Source: Rickettsiales bacterium (lineage in GTDB: Bacteria > Pseudomonadota > Alphaproteobacteria > Rickettsiales > Anaplasmataceae). From it: 5,426 bases of DNA. Positions 1 through 5,164 of the stretch are shown piece after piece. Where the stretch lies: positions 1-5,426 of the forward strand of contig JAITFM010000032.1 of NCBI GenBank assembly GCA_031281335.1, read 5' to 3'. The notes below the pieces were generated by a model. The model was not told where the DNA came from. It saw nothing but the letters and a program-made list of their open reading frames with translations, and searched no databases. Made by a program: the position numbers and the translations under genes. The number at the start of each line of letters is the position of its first letter. Position 1 is the stretch's first letter.

Positions 1-14
1 TGTAAGAGAGAATC

Positions 15-79
15 GGACGCCAAGTTTTTGAGAGAACAGTAAACAACTCACATTGCGGGGTTTCTTTTGTCTTTTTTTT
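15..79 (+). repeat. Segment resembling the 3' half of the candidate sRNA
   Basis: Two blocks here recur in the same order at 214-267. ACGCCAAGTT is identical at 17-26 and 216-225. The block GGGTTTCTTTTGTC followed by a long T-run (58-80) corresponds to GGGCTTCTTTTGCC plus a T-run (246-266). The two blocks are 45 bases apart here and 34 bases apart in the second copy, so this is a diverged pair and not a recent duplication. The hairpin of the second copy is largely lost here because GC pairs are replaced by G-U. Confidence 0.4.
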
Positions 80-128
80 TAATTAGTTAAAATTTTAACC
101 AATCTCATTTTTTTCACAAAAAAATTGC

Positions 129-157
129 TTGACAAGTTTTGACATTTCCCTTATAAT
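129..157 (+). promoter_or_regulatory. Consensus sigma-70 promoter
   Basis: The -35 box TTGACA (129-134) and the -10 box TATAAT (152-157) both match the consensus in all six positions and are separated by exactly 17 bases. A second TTGACA starts ten bases further on (139-144) but is too close to this -10 box to work with it. Transcription would start near 164-165. In AT-rich DNA a -10 match alone is common, but two perfect boxes at the ideal distance are not. No annotated gene lies downstream on this strand until 5342, so a short non-coding transcript is the simplest target. Confidence 0.7.
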
Positions 158-163
158 AACATT

Positions 164-267
164 ATGGGTATTTACAACCCCAAGGTCAGCTACTTGTCAA
201 GCGTATAGGACATTAACGCCAAGTTATCAAAATAGATATTGACCAGGGCTTCTTTTGCCTTTTTTTC
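164..267 (+). ncRNA. Candidate small RNA (about 100 nt), unidentified
   Basis: This interval is defined only by its flanks: a perfect sigma-70 promoter ends seven bases before it, and a GC hairpin with a T-run closes it. Near the 5' end a small hairpin is possible (GGGT 166-169 with ACCC 177-180), and GGTCA (184-188) can pair with TGACC (240-244), which would give a branched fold. I do not recognise an RNA family. An alternative reading is a tiny leaderless ORF at 164-208 (ATG, 14 codons, MGIYNPKVSYLSSV, TAG), but it has no ribosome binding site. The interval could also be a decayed gene start that has kept its promoter. The sequence gives location and orientation, not function. Confidence 0.4.
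245..267 (+). terminator. Probable rho-independent terminator
   Basis: AGGGC (245-249) can pair with GCCTT (257-261), with one G-U pair, across a seven-base loop (TTCTTTT). An uninterrupted T-run covers 260-266. The stem is short, so termination would be modest. Its position about 80 bases after a consensus promoter on the same strand is what makes it credible. Confidence 0.45.
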
Positions 268-310
268 TCATCTGGTAAATTTCTTAAATATCTATTACTA
301 AAGTAGTATC

Positions 311-386
311 CTGGATCTCAGTGCCAGCTACTTGGATGACAAGAAGGGGTTACTTGGATAACAGGAAGAGTGGTGCTGGGATGACA
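311..386. repeat. Short palindromic Wolbachia-type intergenic repeat, copy A
   Basis: The element begins CTGGATCTCAGTGCC and ends GGTGCTGGGATGAC. Positions 315-325 are an imperfect inverted repeat of 372-382 (9 of 11, and both mismatches still allow G-U pairing on the plus strand). Inside it, a 22-base unit beginning TACTTGGAT occurs twice in tandem (329-350 and 351-372). A diverged copy lies at 2205-2270. Such short, stem-forming repeats built around CTGGGAT and GGATGAC words are scattered through Wolbachia intergenic DNA. The right part overlaps the 3' end of the orphan ORF that ends at 350. Confidence 0.55.
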
Positions 387-628
387 CCATTGTTGACTGG
401 CAAAACGGTATCTTTAATTTGTCCTATTACCATTGGAATTTGGTATGAGAAACCATAGTAAATCTCTTGCATAACCTGCTTTCTGATTTTGCGTCGAAAC
501 TTGCTTATGTTTCTCAAATACTTTAAGTATTCCGCGGTGCTAATCTGCGTTTCTCCTAAAAATTCCTTACCATAATGCAAGAGATCTAGTGCAGAATAGA
601 CGCAAAAATAGCTTATTTTGTGTGGCAC
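350..628 (-). CDS. Hypothetical protein, 92 aa, downstream of the IalB-family gene
   Basis: I do not recognise this protein. It starts at a GTG (626-628) that overlaps the last 16 bases of the IalB-family gene, with no visible Shine-Dalgarno site, so translation would depend on coupling. The product is lysine/arginine and tyrosine rich in the middle (a KFRRKIRKQ stretch near residues 43-51) and has no obvious signal peptide or membrane span. The last roughly twelve residues (PAPLFLLSK end) are encoded inside palindromic repeat A, so the original gene may have been truncated or extended by the repeat. It could be a genuine small operon partner, a remnant of a larger gene, or a chance ORF. The open length of 92 codons in AT-rich DNA gives modest support. 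Confidence 0.4.
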   Translation of the reverse strand: MPHKISYFCVYSALDLLHYGKEFLGETQISTAEYLKYLRNISKFRRKIRKQVMQEIYYGFSYQIPMVIGQIKDTVLPVNNGVIPAPLFLLSK

Positions 629-1110
629 AAATCGTGCATTTTTTGATATGCATTTTGAAACCCAAGTAGGGAATAAGTGTCATCAACGGTTGCTGCTTTT
701 GTTTTTCCATTGACCACCATTGATAATCCTTGCTTCATCCTGAGAATTAACTCTTGGTCTGTTTTTGTGTGCTCTGCCCACGCGAGACTTCCCTGTATTA
801 TGGGCAATGTATATTTAACTTTTTTATCGACATTAAGAACTACAGGTTCCTTATCATACTGGAAACCAGAGGTAACGCTGACCTCGTCTGCTTTTTTATC
901 GACATAACTGACCATTACATACGGCTTACGATCAGTTGTATAATGCTCACTTTTCTTCTTAGGATAAGACACGATATAGCATACTTTTTCCCCATCTTCT
1001 GATGCAGTATACACAAGCCAATCTTTATATTTTTCTTTCAATTGCACATCACTAACCGATGCGAGAGCACTTACTGAAAAAAATGTTAAAAGTGCAAAAA
1101 ACCTACGCAT
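613..1110 (-). CDS. IalB-family exported protein (invasion-associated locus B domain)
   Basis: The product is a small exported protein of the IalB family, named after the Bartonella invasion-associated locus B protein; in most alphaproteobacteria its molecular role is unknown. The ATG at 1108-1110 is preferred (165 aa, MRRFFALLTFFSVSALAS...), giving two arginines, a hydrophobic core and a signal peptidase I-type ALA site before SVSD. An in-frame TTG nine bases upstream is possible but less likely. Family features are the early DWLVYT segment, the CYIVSYPKK motif (Cys at residue 44), PYVMVSY, and the late DTYSLLGFQNAY stretch followed by a second cysteine (residue 162) near the C-terminus. The two cysteines could form a disulfide in the periplasm. 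The start overlaps the rpoH stop by eight bases (ATGCGTAG), so the two genes are probably translationally coupled. Confidence 0.85.
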   Translation of the reverse strand: MRRFFALLTFFSVSALASVSDVQLKEKYKDWLVYTASEDGEKVCYIVSYPKKKSEHYTTDRKPYVMVSYVDKKADEVSVTSGFQYDKEPVVLNVDKKVKYTLPIIQGSLAWAEHTKTDQELILRMKQGLSMVVNGKTKAATVDDTYSLLGFQNAYQKMHDLCHTK

Positions 1111-1996
1111 GCAAGCCAAATTTTAAACTCTCCGATTGTATATGTTGTCTTACCTTACTCATCGCCTGCTCAGCTAGCTGTCTTATTCTTTCTCTTGAAA
1201 CACCATATTTTTTACTAAGCTCATCTAGAGTTTGAGTGTTTTCAGACAAATATCTACTGACAAAGATGTCTCTTAACCTTTCGTTAAGGTTTGCCAGTGC
1301 ATTGTTTAAAATTGTTTCTTTTAATTCTTTCTCTTCATAATTTTGGTAAGTTATTTCTTGACTAACCGAGTTACATGGAATCATATCTTGTAACTCCTTT
1401 TTAGAGTCATCACCTATCTTTATACACTTATTTAGCGACTGATCCTTACAAGCTAAACGGTAACCCATCTGTACAACATCTCCTTCAGATACAGAAAGTT
1501 CATCGGATATTGCTTTTATTTCCTCGTTACTTAAAGTTTCTCTGTTTGTATATCGTAAAATCCTTTTTTTTATTTTACGCAAACTAAAAAATAGCTTTCT
1601 TTGCGCTTGCGTTGTGCCTATTTTTACAAACGACCAAGATTTCAATATAAAGTCTTTTATTGAAGCTTCAATCCACCACACCGCATAAGTCGAAAAGCGA
1701 AACCCTAAATCAGGATTAAACTTTTTCACTGCGTGCATTAAACCCATGTTTCCTTCCATGACCAGGTCCATAAGCAGCAATCCATAGTTTTTGAATTTCA
1801 TTGCAATTTTCACTACCAAATTCAAATGACTGGTAATCAGCTTATGAGCAGAAGAAATATCTTTATATTGGTGCCAATTTTTTGCTAATTGTACTTCTTC
1901 TTCTTGGGAAAGCATAGGAAATTTTCGCACCTCAGCAATATACTGCGTGAGATTAGTGCTACTGTTAATACATAAGCTTGCTGTTGGGATTAACAT
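1103..1996 (-). CDS. rpoH: RNA polymerase heat-shock sigma factor RpoH (sigma-32)
   Basis: Sigma-32 directs RNA polymerase to heat-shock promoters (chaperones and proteases). At 297 aa it has the normal alphaproteobacterial RpoH length. Region 1.2/2.1 starts near residue 15 (LTQYIAEVRKFPMLSQEEE). Region 2.2-2.4 runs from about 50 to 121 and includes DLVMEGNMGLMHAVKKFNP and FSTYAVWWIEASIKDFI. The RpoH box QRKLFFSLR, which separates sigma-32 from other group 3 factors, is at 132-140. The region 4.2 helix-turn-helix, TLDELSKKYGVSRERIRQL, is at 257-275. The ATG at 1994-1996 is the only sensible start, although there is no Shine-Dalgarno sequence in front of it. A sigma-70-like promoter lies 30-58 bases upstream. 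It leads a transcription unit with the IalB-family gene, which overlaps its stop. Confidence 0.95.
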   Translation of the reverse strand: MLIPTASLCINSSTNLTQYIAEVRKFPMLSQEEEVQLAKNWHQYKDISSAHKLITSHLNLVVKIAMKFKNYGLLLMDLVMEGNMGLMHAVKKFNPDLGFRFSTYAVWWIEASIKDFILKSWSFVKIGTTQAQRKLFFSLRKIKKRILRYTNRETLSNEEIKAISDELSVSEGDVVQMGYRLACKDQSLNKCIKIGDDSKKELQDMIPCNSVSQEITYQNYEEKELKETILNNALANLNERLRDIFVSRYLSENTQTLDELSKKYGVSRERIRQLAEQAMSKVRQHIQSESLKFGLHA

Positions 1997-2025
1997 AACA
2001 ACTTAAATTAAAACTCCATGCATAT

Positions 2026-2054
2026 AATATATTGATTTTCTGACAAAAATTCAA
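2026..2054 (-). promoter_or_regulatory. Probable rpoH promoter
   Basis: Read on the minus strand, TTGAAT (2054-2049) and TATATT (2031-2026) are separated by 17 bases. They match the sigma-70 consensus in four and five of six positions. The start point would be near 2019, giving a leader of about 22 bases before the rpoH ATG. AT-rich DNA offers several alternative -10 boxes nearby, so the exact start is uncertain. Confidence 0.45.
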
Positions 2055-2163
2055 GATTTAATTTAAAAAAGTATGTATATCTCTGCACCTAACTAGGACC
2101 TCAGATGTCTTAGCACTGGCTGCCAGCATATAACTCCATAAACTAAAGTAGCCTACATATGTC

Positions 2164-2189
2164 ATTCCAGTGTGTAAAAACACTGGAAT
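2164..2189. repeat. Perfect 10-bp hairpin in the wsp-rpoH gap
   Basis: ATTCCAGTGT (2164-2173) is the exact reverse complement of ACACTGGAAT (2180-2189), with a six-base loop (GTAAAA). The ATTCCAG/CTGGAAT words are typical of the short palindromic repeats found throughout Wolbachia intergenic DNA. On the plus strand a T-rich tract follows at 2195-2205, too far away for a classical terminator. On the minus strand no T-run follows. It could still act as a 3'-end stabiliser or transcription barrier for wsp, which ends about 80 bases upstream on the minus strand. Confidence 0.65.
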
Positions 2190-2204
2190 CCACATTTCTT
2201 TTTT

Positions 2205-2270
2205 CTAGGTCCCAGCACCAGTTACTTGAATGACAAAACTGGGACAACAAGAAGAGCTGCTAAGACGGAC
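2205..2270. repeat. Short palindromic intergenic repeat, copy B, abutting the wsp stop
   Basis: This segment aligns with copy A at 311-386: CTAGGTCCCAGCACCAGTTA corresponds to CTGGATCTCAGTGCCAGCTA, both are followed by CTTG(A/G)ATGACAA, and the tails ACAACAAGAAGAG and ATAACAGGAAGAG also correspond. Copy B lacks part of the internal tandem unit. Its own inverted repeat is GTCCCAG (2209-2215) with CTGGGAC (2239-2245). The element ends right at the wsp stop codon. Confidence 0.55.
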
Positions 2271-2992
2271 TAGAAGTTAAGTGCTACTCCAGCTTCTGCA
2301 CCAATAGTGCTGTAAAGAACTTTATATGCGTCTTTAGTGACTTTTGTTTCTTTTTCACCACCTGATTTAGCCACTTTTTCACTTTTATCAAAACTAGCAC
2401 CATAAGAACCAAAATAGCGAGCTCCAGCAAAGAGTTTGATTTCTGGAGTTACGTCATAACTAACACCAGCTTTTGCTTGGTAAGCAAAACCAAATCCATG
2501 TTTTTTATCTCCCACAGGGCTCTTTAAAGGGTTGCTGAGATATGCTGCACCAACACCAACACCAACATACGGGGTAATAGGCATGTCCTCAATTGCCACA
2601 TCATAATACACGTTAACTAGCCCTGACATTACTGATAAATCATCTGTAATATCTGTGTTGCCAGTTTGTGTTGTACCTAAGATTTCGTTTTTTTTGAGCT
2701 GCGAGTAAAGCCCCTCAATATCCACTCTGATGTCATCCATTTTATAACCAAAAGCAGCACCACCAGCCATAAAAGAAGCCTTGAAAGGATCAAAAGCTTT
2801 ATCAGTACTATCTTTATATTGAATAGCATCAATTTTTGTTTTGAAAGGTAAAAATTCACCGTTGTACTGCAGGCGAATGTAGTAGCTAGTTTCTTCATCA
2901 GCTATTGGACCAACAGGATCTGAAAAAGCAGCGTTTGATAAACTTAGCAACGTCACTAAAGCGGTTGCTGAAAAAAACTTTTTATAATGCAT
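2270..2992 (-). CDS. wsp: Wolbachia surface protein Wsp
   Basis: Wsp is the major outer-membrane beta-barrel protein of Wolbachia, used for strain typing and implicated in contact with the host. The start MHYKKFFSATALVTLL (ATG 2990-2992, 240 aa) is chosen because it gives the standard Wsp signal peptide, cleaved near residue 24 before DPVGPI, and because a GAGGG ribosome binding site lies five bases upstream. A longer frame to 3034 would begin inside the -10 box. Conserved barrel segments (SYYIRLQYNGEFLPF, AFGYKMDDIRVDIEGLYSQL, GLVNVYYD, PITPYVGVGVGAAYLSNP, FAYQAKAGVSYDVTPEIKLFAGARYFGSYGASF) alternate with four variable loops at about 53-72, 98-119, 153-165 and 201-224. The last loop is lysine rich. 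The terminal phenylalanine fits the outer-membrane assembly signal. It is transcribed alone from its own promoter. Confidence 0.98.
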   Translation of the reverse strand: MHYKKFFSATALVTLLSLSNAAFSDPVGPIADEETSYYIRLQYNGEFLPFKTKIDAIQYKDSTDKAFDPFKASFMAGGAAFGYKMDDIRVDIEGLYSQLKKNEILGTTQTGNTDITDDLSVMSGLVNVYYDVAIEDMPITPYVGVGVGAAYLSNPLKSPVGDKKHGFGFAYQAKAGVSYDVTPEIKLFAGARYFGSYGASFDKSEKVAKSGGEKETKVTKDAYKVLYSTIGAEAGVALNF

Positions 2993-2997
2993 AATTG

Positions 2998-3002
2998 CCC
3001 TC
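2998..3002 (-). promoter_or_regulatory. wsp ribosome binding site
   Basis: GAGGG on the minus strand lies five bases before the ATG at 2992. It is one of only two clear Shine-Dalgarno sites in the window and fixes the wsp start. Confidence 0.75.
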
Positions 3003-3032
3003 GTTAAAAAAAAATTAAAATTCCACTTTAGC

Positions 3033-3061
3033 AATTTAAGTAAAAACTAAAGTTAAGTCAA
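3033..3061 (-). promoter_or_regulatory. wsp promoter
   Basis: On the minus strand TTGACT (3061-3056) and TAAATT (3038-3033) are spaced by 17 bases, five and four matches to consensus. Transcription would begin near 3026, giving a leader of about 34 bases that includes the ribosome binding site. A well-formed promoter suits the high abundance of Wsp in Wolbachia. Confidence 0.65.
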
Positions 3062-3064
3062 GTA

Positions 3065-3247
3065 CTAACTTAATAACATAAAATATTTGACATTTAAACC
3101 AATTTTTAAGGGTAAGGTAAAAATTTTATTAATAAAAAGACAATTATATAACTTTTTACCTTTGATTTTTTGGTATTTTCTTACTGACTCTAGTATTTCT
3201 TTGCTTTCTGCATCACTACTGCGATTTCTTTTATCTTTGCATGACAT
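3065..3247 (-). CDS. Possible small hypothetical protein, 60 aa
   Basis: This is a weak call. The ORF has an ATG at 3245-3247, a charged N-terminal half (SCKDKRNRSSDAESKEILESVRKYQKIKGKK) and a hydrophobic C-terminal half, and ends three bases before the wsp -35 box. A TATAAT box sits just upstream (3262-3257), with TTGGCA 14 bases before it, a spacing that is too short. No ribosome binding site is visible, and I recognise no family. The 325-base gap between ybaB and wsp otherwise shows only the wsp promoter, so this is either a tiny gene or non-coding DNA. Confidence 0.22.
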   Translation of the reverse strand: MSCKDKRNRSSDAESKEILESVRKYQKIKGKKLYNCLFINKIFTLPLKIGLNVKYFMLLS

Positions 3248-3317
3248 TTCGGGTACATTATATGAAACAATTTTAGTGCCAAAGATACAGAGACTTAGTT
3301 AACAACACAGAGAATTT

Positions 3318-3650
3318 TTAAAAGGGAAGTTTAAACCCAGGTGGTAACCCTATCATACCTGCAAGATCAGAGGTCGCATTTGCCATGTCTTCCTCTGCCT
3401 TTTTAATGGTATCGTTGAACGCTGCCGTTACTAAATCTTCTACTATATCTTTTTCCTCGTTTCTCATAAGCTCTAAGTCTATGCTTACTTTCTTAGCTTT
3501 GTAACTACCTATTTTTACAACTTCCACCAACACAGAAACTTTGCCACCCCCGGAAATACCTTGAAACTCTTTTCCAATGTACTTCTCTTGAGCTTCCGCA
3601 AGCTTTTTTTGCATCTCTTGTGCTTGCTTCATTATTTGACTAAAATCCAC
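3318..3650 (-). CDS. ybaB: YbaB/EbfC family nucleoid-associated protein
   Basis: YbaB/EbfC proteins are small DNA-binding dimers with a tweezer-like shape that coat the nucleoid. At 110 aa this is the usual length. An N-terminal amphipathic coiled-coil helix (MDFSQIMKQAQEMQKKLAEAQEKY) is followed by the conserved GISGGGKVSV turn near residues 31-40, a beta-sheet core, a second helix (EEKDIVEDLVTAAFNDTIKKAEEDM) and the signature tail GLPPGFKLPF. The start is a GTG (3648-3650), supported by an AAGGAG ribosome binding site six bases upstream that overlaps the end of dnaX. Only three bases separate it from the dnaX stop, so the two are cotranscribed, as in most bacteria. recR, the usual third gene of this operon, is not next. 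Confidence 0.95.
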   Translation of the reverse strand: MDFSQIMKQAQEMQKKLAEAQEKYIGKEFQGISGGGKVSVLVEVVKIGSYKAKKVSIDLELMRNEEKDIVEDLVTAAFNDTIKKAEEDMANATSDLAGMIGLPPGFKLPF

Positions 3651-3653
3651 AAC

Positions 3654-5138
3654 CTACTCCTTATTCTCTATATTAACTACCTTTGCACCCTTAAACGTAT
3701 CAAGTATATTCTTGACTGCAGGTGCATAATTCAAATTACTTACTTCCCTGCTCATATAGCCTGCATCAACTGTGACAACCCATTCTTGCTGAGTCACTTG
3801 ATTTAAGTAATTTTTCAAGTCATTACAAAAACTGTTGTCCAACCGAGATACGGCTCTTAATTTTAAATACCCAGGTTTGCAATCCACTAATTGTAGATTA
3901 CTGCATAGCTGTTTGTAAAGATAAATTTGGTTATTCTGTCGTAATAGTTGCAGAATTTTATCAAAGTCGTAATTTTTTTGTTGTGTGCTCTCTGCGTTAC
4001 GCATATTCCTTTGCTGGGTATTCTGCGTAAGAACTTTTTTGACTACTTGCTCAGGGGAAGGTAAATCAGAAAGATAACAGAGGCTAATTAACATCATTTC
4101 AGCAGCAATATCGTTACATGTTGAAGTTTTTATATCCTGAACTCCCTTGAGCAACATCTTCCACAATCTCGAGAAAAATATTAAAGACTTCTTTGCACTT
4201 AAGTCTTTTATCCTGTTCTTTTCACATTCTATAACTGAACTATCGATTTCTTTTGTAATCAAATAACGGCATATTAATTGGATTGTTTGCAATAGACCTT
4301 CGAAAATACTGAGTGGGTTTGCTGTCTTTATTGCCTTATCGAATACTGATAGGGCTTTCTGTAAATCACCACATAATATTGCTTCCAGTAGATCAAATAT
4401 AATATCTTTATCCACCAGACCGAGTATTTCTATCACATTCTTGGTGGATATTGTGCCATCTTTGCTATATAACACTGCTTGATTCATTAAAAATAAAGCG
4501 TTACGCATCGAATTACTACAGTGGTGTGCAATTAATTCTGATGCTCCATTTTCAATGAGATAATTTTCTTTTTGTGCAATATCATTCAACCGTTCCACTA
4601 TTTTAGCTGCAGGGATGTTATGCAAATCAAACCTTTGACAACGTGCAATAATAGTTATCGGTATCTTTTTTATCTCTGTGGTTGCCAGAACAAACTTTAC
4701 ACTGGATGGTGGTTCTTCTAGGGTTTTAAGCAATGCATTAAATGCACTGCTGGATAACATGTGTACTTCGTCTATAATATAAACCTTGAATTTAGAGCTT
4801 ATAGGTGAATAGCAAATGTCTCCTAGGATTACTTTGATATCTTCAACGCTAGTGTGACTTGCTGCGTCAATTTCTATTACATCCGGGTGACTTGAATTCT
4901 TTATCGCTAGACAATTTTCACATGATCCACAAGGTTCAAAAGTTGGTCCCATGGAACAATTTAAACACAAAGCTATTATTCTTGCCGTGGTAGTTTTACC
5001 AACTCCACTACTACCGGAGAGTAGTATGGATTGTGGGATTTTGTTGAGAGTAAAAGCGTTTTCTAATATACGCACTAATATATCTTGACCTATTAGATCT
5101 TTGAAGCTACTAGGACGATATTTTAATGCTATGTTCAT
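3654..5138 (-). CDS. dnaX: DNA polymerase III clamp-loader subunit tau (DnaX)
   Basis: DnaX is the ATPase motor of the clamp loader that places the beta sliding clamp on DNA; its tau form also ties the polymerase core to the replisome. The 494-aa product shows Walker A GSSGVGKT at 42-49, a zinc site (Cys 61, 70, 73, 76), Walker B IIDEVH at 121-126, the sensor 1 region LATTE at 151-155 and the arginine-finger motif ARCQRF at 165-170, where the family usually has SRC. The sensor 2 region reads NSMRNAL (209-215) instead of GSxRDAL. The clamp-loader collar domain spans about 243-365. A Gln/Asn-rich linker (about 370-392) precedes a compact tau-like C-terminal domain, so the protein is clearly shorter than the 643-aa E. 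coli tau. The linker carries slippery A-runs. The SRP RNA gene lies just upstream. Confidence 0.96.
   Translation of the reverse strand: MNIALKYRPSSFKDLIGQDILVRILENAFTLNKIPQSILLSGSSGVGKTTTARIIALCLNCSMGPTFEPCGSCENCLAIKNSSHPDVIEIDAASHTSVEDIKVILGDICYSPISSKFKVYIIDEVHMLSSSAFNALLKTLEEPPSSVKFVLATTEIKKIPITIIARCQRFDLHNIPAAKIVERLNDIAQKENYLIENGASELIAHHCSNSMRNALFLMNQAVLYSKDGTISTKNVIEILGLVDKDIIFDLLEAILCGDLQKALSVFDKAIKTANPLSIFEGLLQTIQLICRYLITKEIDSSVIECEKNRIKDLSAKKSLIFFSRLWKMLLKGVQDIKTSTCNDIAAEMMLISLCYLSDLPSPEQVVKKVLTQNTQQRNMRNAESTQQKNYDFDKILQLLRQNNQIYLYKQLCSNLQLVDCKPGYLKLRAVSRLDNSFCNDLKNYLNQVTQQEWVVTVDAGYMSREVSNLNYAPAVKNILDTFKGAKVVNIENKE
3657..3662 (-). promoter_or_regulatory. Strong ybaB ribosome binding site overlapping the dnaX 3' end
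   Basis: AAGGAG on the minus strand lies within the last dnaX codons, six bases before the ybaB GTG. It justifies the non-ATG start and implies that ribosomes terminating on dnaX can reinitiate on ybaB. Confidence 0.8.
3961..3978 (-). promoter_or_regulatory. Candidate -1 frameshift (slippage) site in dnaX
   Basis: Codons 387-389 read CAA AAA AAT and contain the in-frame heptamer A AAA AAT (3978-3972) within a run of seven A. A -1 shift here would continue TTA CGA CTT and then stop at TGA (3963-3961), giving a protein of about 392 aa that ends after the collar domain, like E. coli gamma. A six-base stem (ATTCTG with CAGAAT) is possible about 15 bases downstream, further than is typical. No good upstream Shine-Dalgarno stimulator is visible. 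Confidence 0.35.
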
Positions 5139-5164
5139 AACTTACGATAAACAAACAGTTCAAT

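Larger units (their letters stand above)
1..349. other. Gene-free stretch with plus-strand promoter, candidate sRNA and repeats
   Basis: I find no convincing protein-coding gene here. What can be seen is a consensus sigma-70 promoter on the plus strand (129-157), a candidate small transcript behind it ending in a hairpin with a T-run (245-267), a second segment at 15-79 that shares two sequence blocks with that transcript, and the left part of a palindromic intergenic repeat from 311. In frame 1 the window opens with 13 sense codons (CKRESDAKFLREQ) and then TAA at 40-42. This could be the tail of a plus-strand gene that starts before the window, but it is too short to judge. Confidence 0.6.

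Noticed and set aside
311..386. CRISPR-like array from the repeated 22-base unit
   Set aside because: Only two adjacent copies without spacers; it is an internal tandem duplication within a palindromic repeat.
677..1002. Plus-strand ORFs of 76 and 82 codons opposite the IalB-family gene
   Set aside because: They lie entirely antisense to a well-supported gene, have no family resemblance and no ribosome binding site.
1111..1119. TTG start of the IalB-family gene three codons upstream
   Set aside because: The ATG at 1110 gives a cleaner signal peptide and a typical short overlap with rpoH.
2164..2189. Intrinsic terminator of wsp
   Set aside because: The hairpin is perfect, but on the wsp strand no T-run follows it and it lies about 80 bases past the stop.
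2677..2898. A 73-codon minus-strand ORF within wsp
   Set aside because: It is a different frame inside the clearly coding wsp gene, and its low-complexity Leu-rich sequence is a typical shadow product.
2993..3034. An N-terminal extension of Wsp by 14 residues
   Set aside because: The added codons would begin within the wsp -10 box, ahead of the predicted transcription start, and would bury the standard signal peptide.
3087..3302. A 71-codon plus-strand ORF between wsp and ybaB
   Set aside because: Leu/Ile/Phe-rich translation of AT-rich intergenic DNA with no start signals; it is antisense to the equally weak 60-codon frame.
3561..3806. An 81-codon plus-strand ORF across the ybaB/dnaX junction
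   Set aside because: It is antisense to two certain genes and spans their junction.
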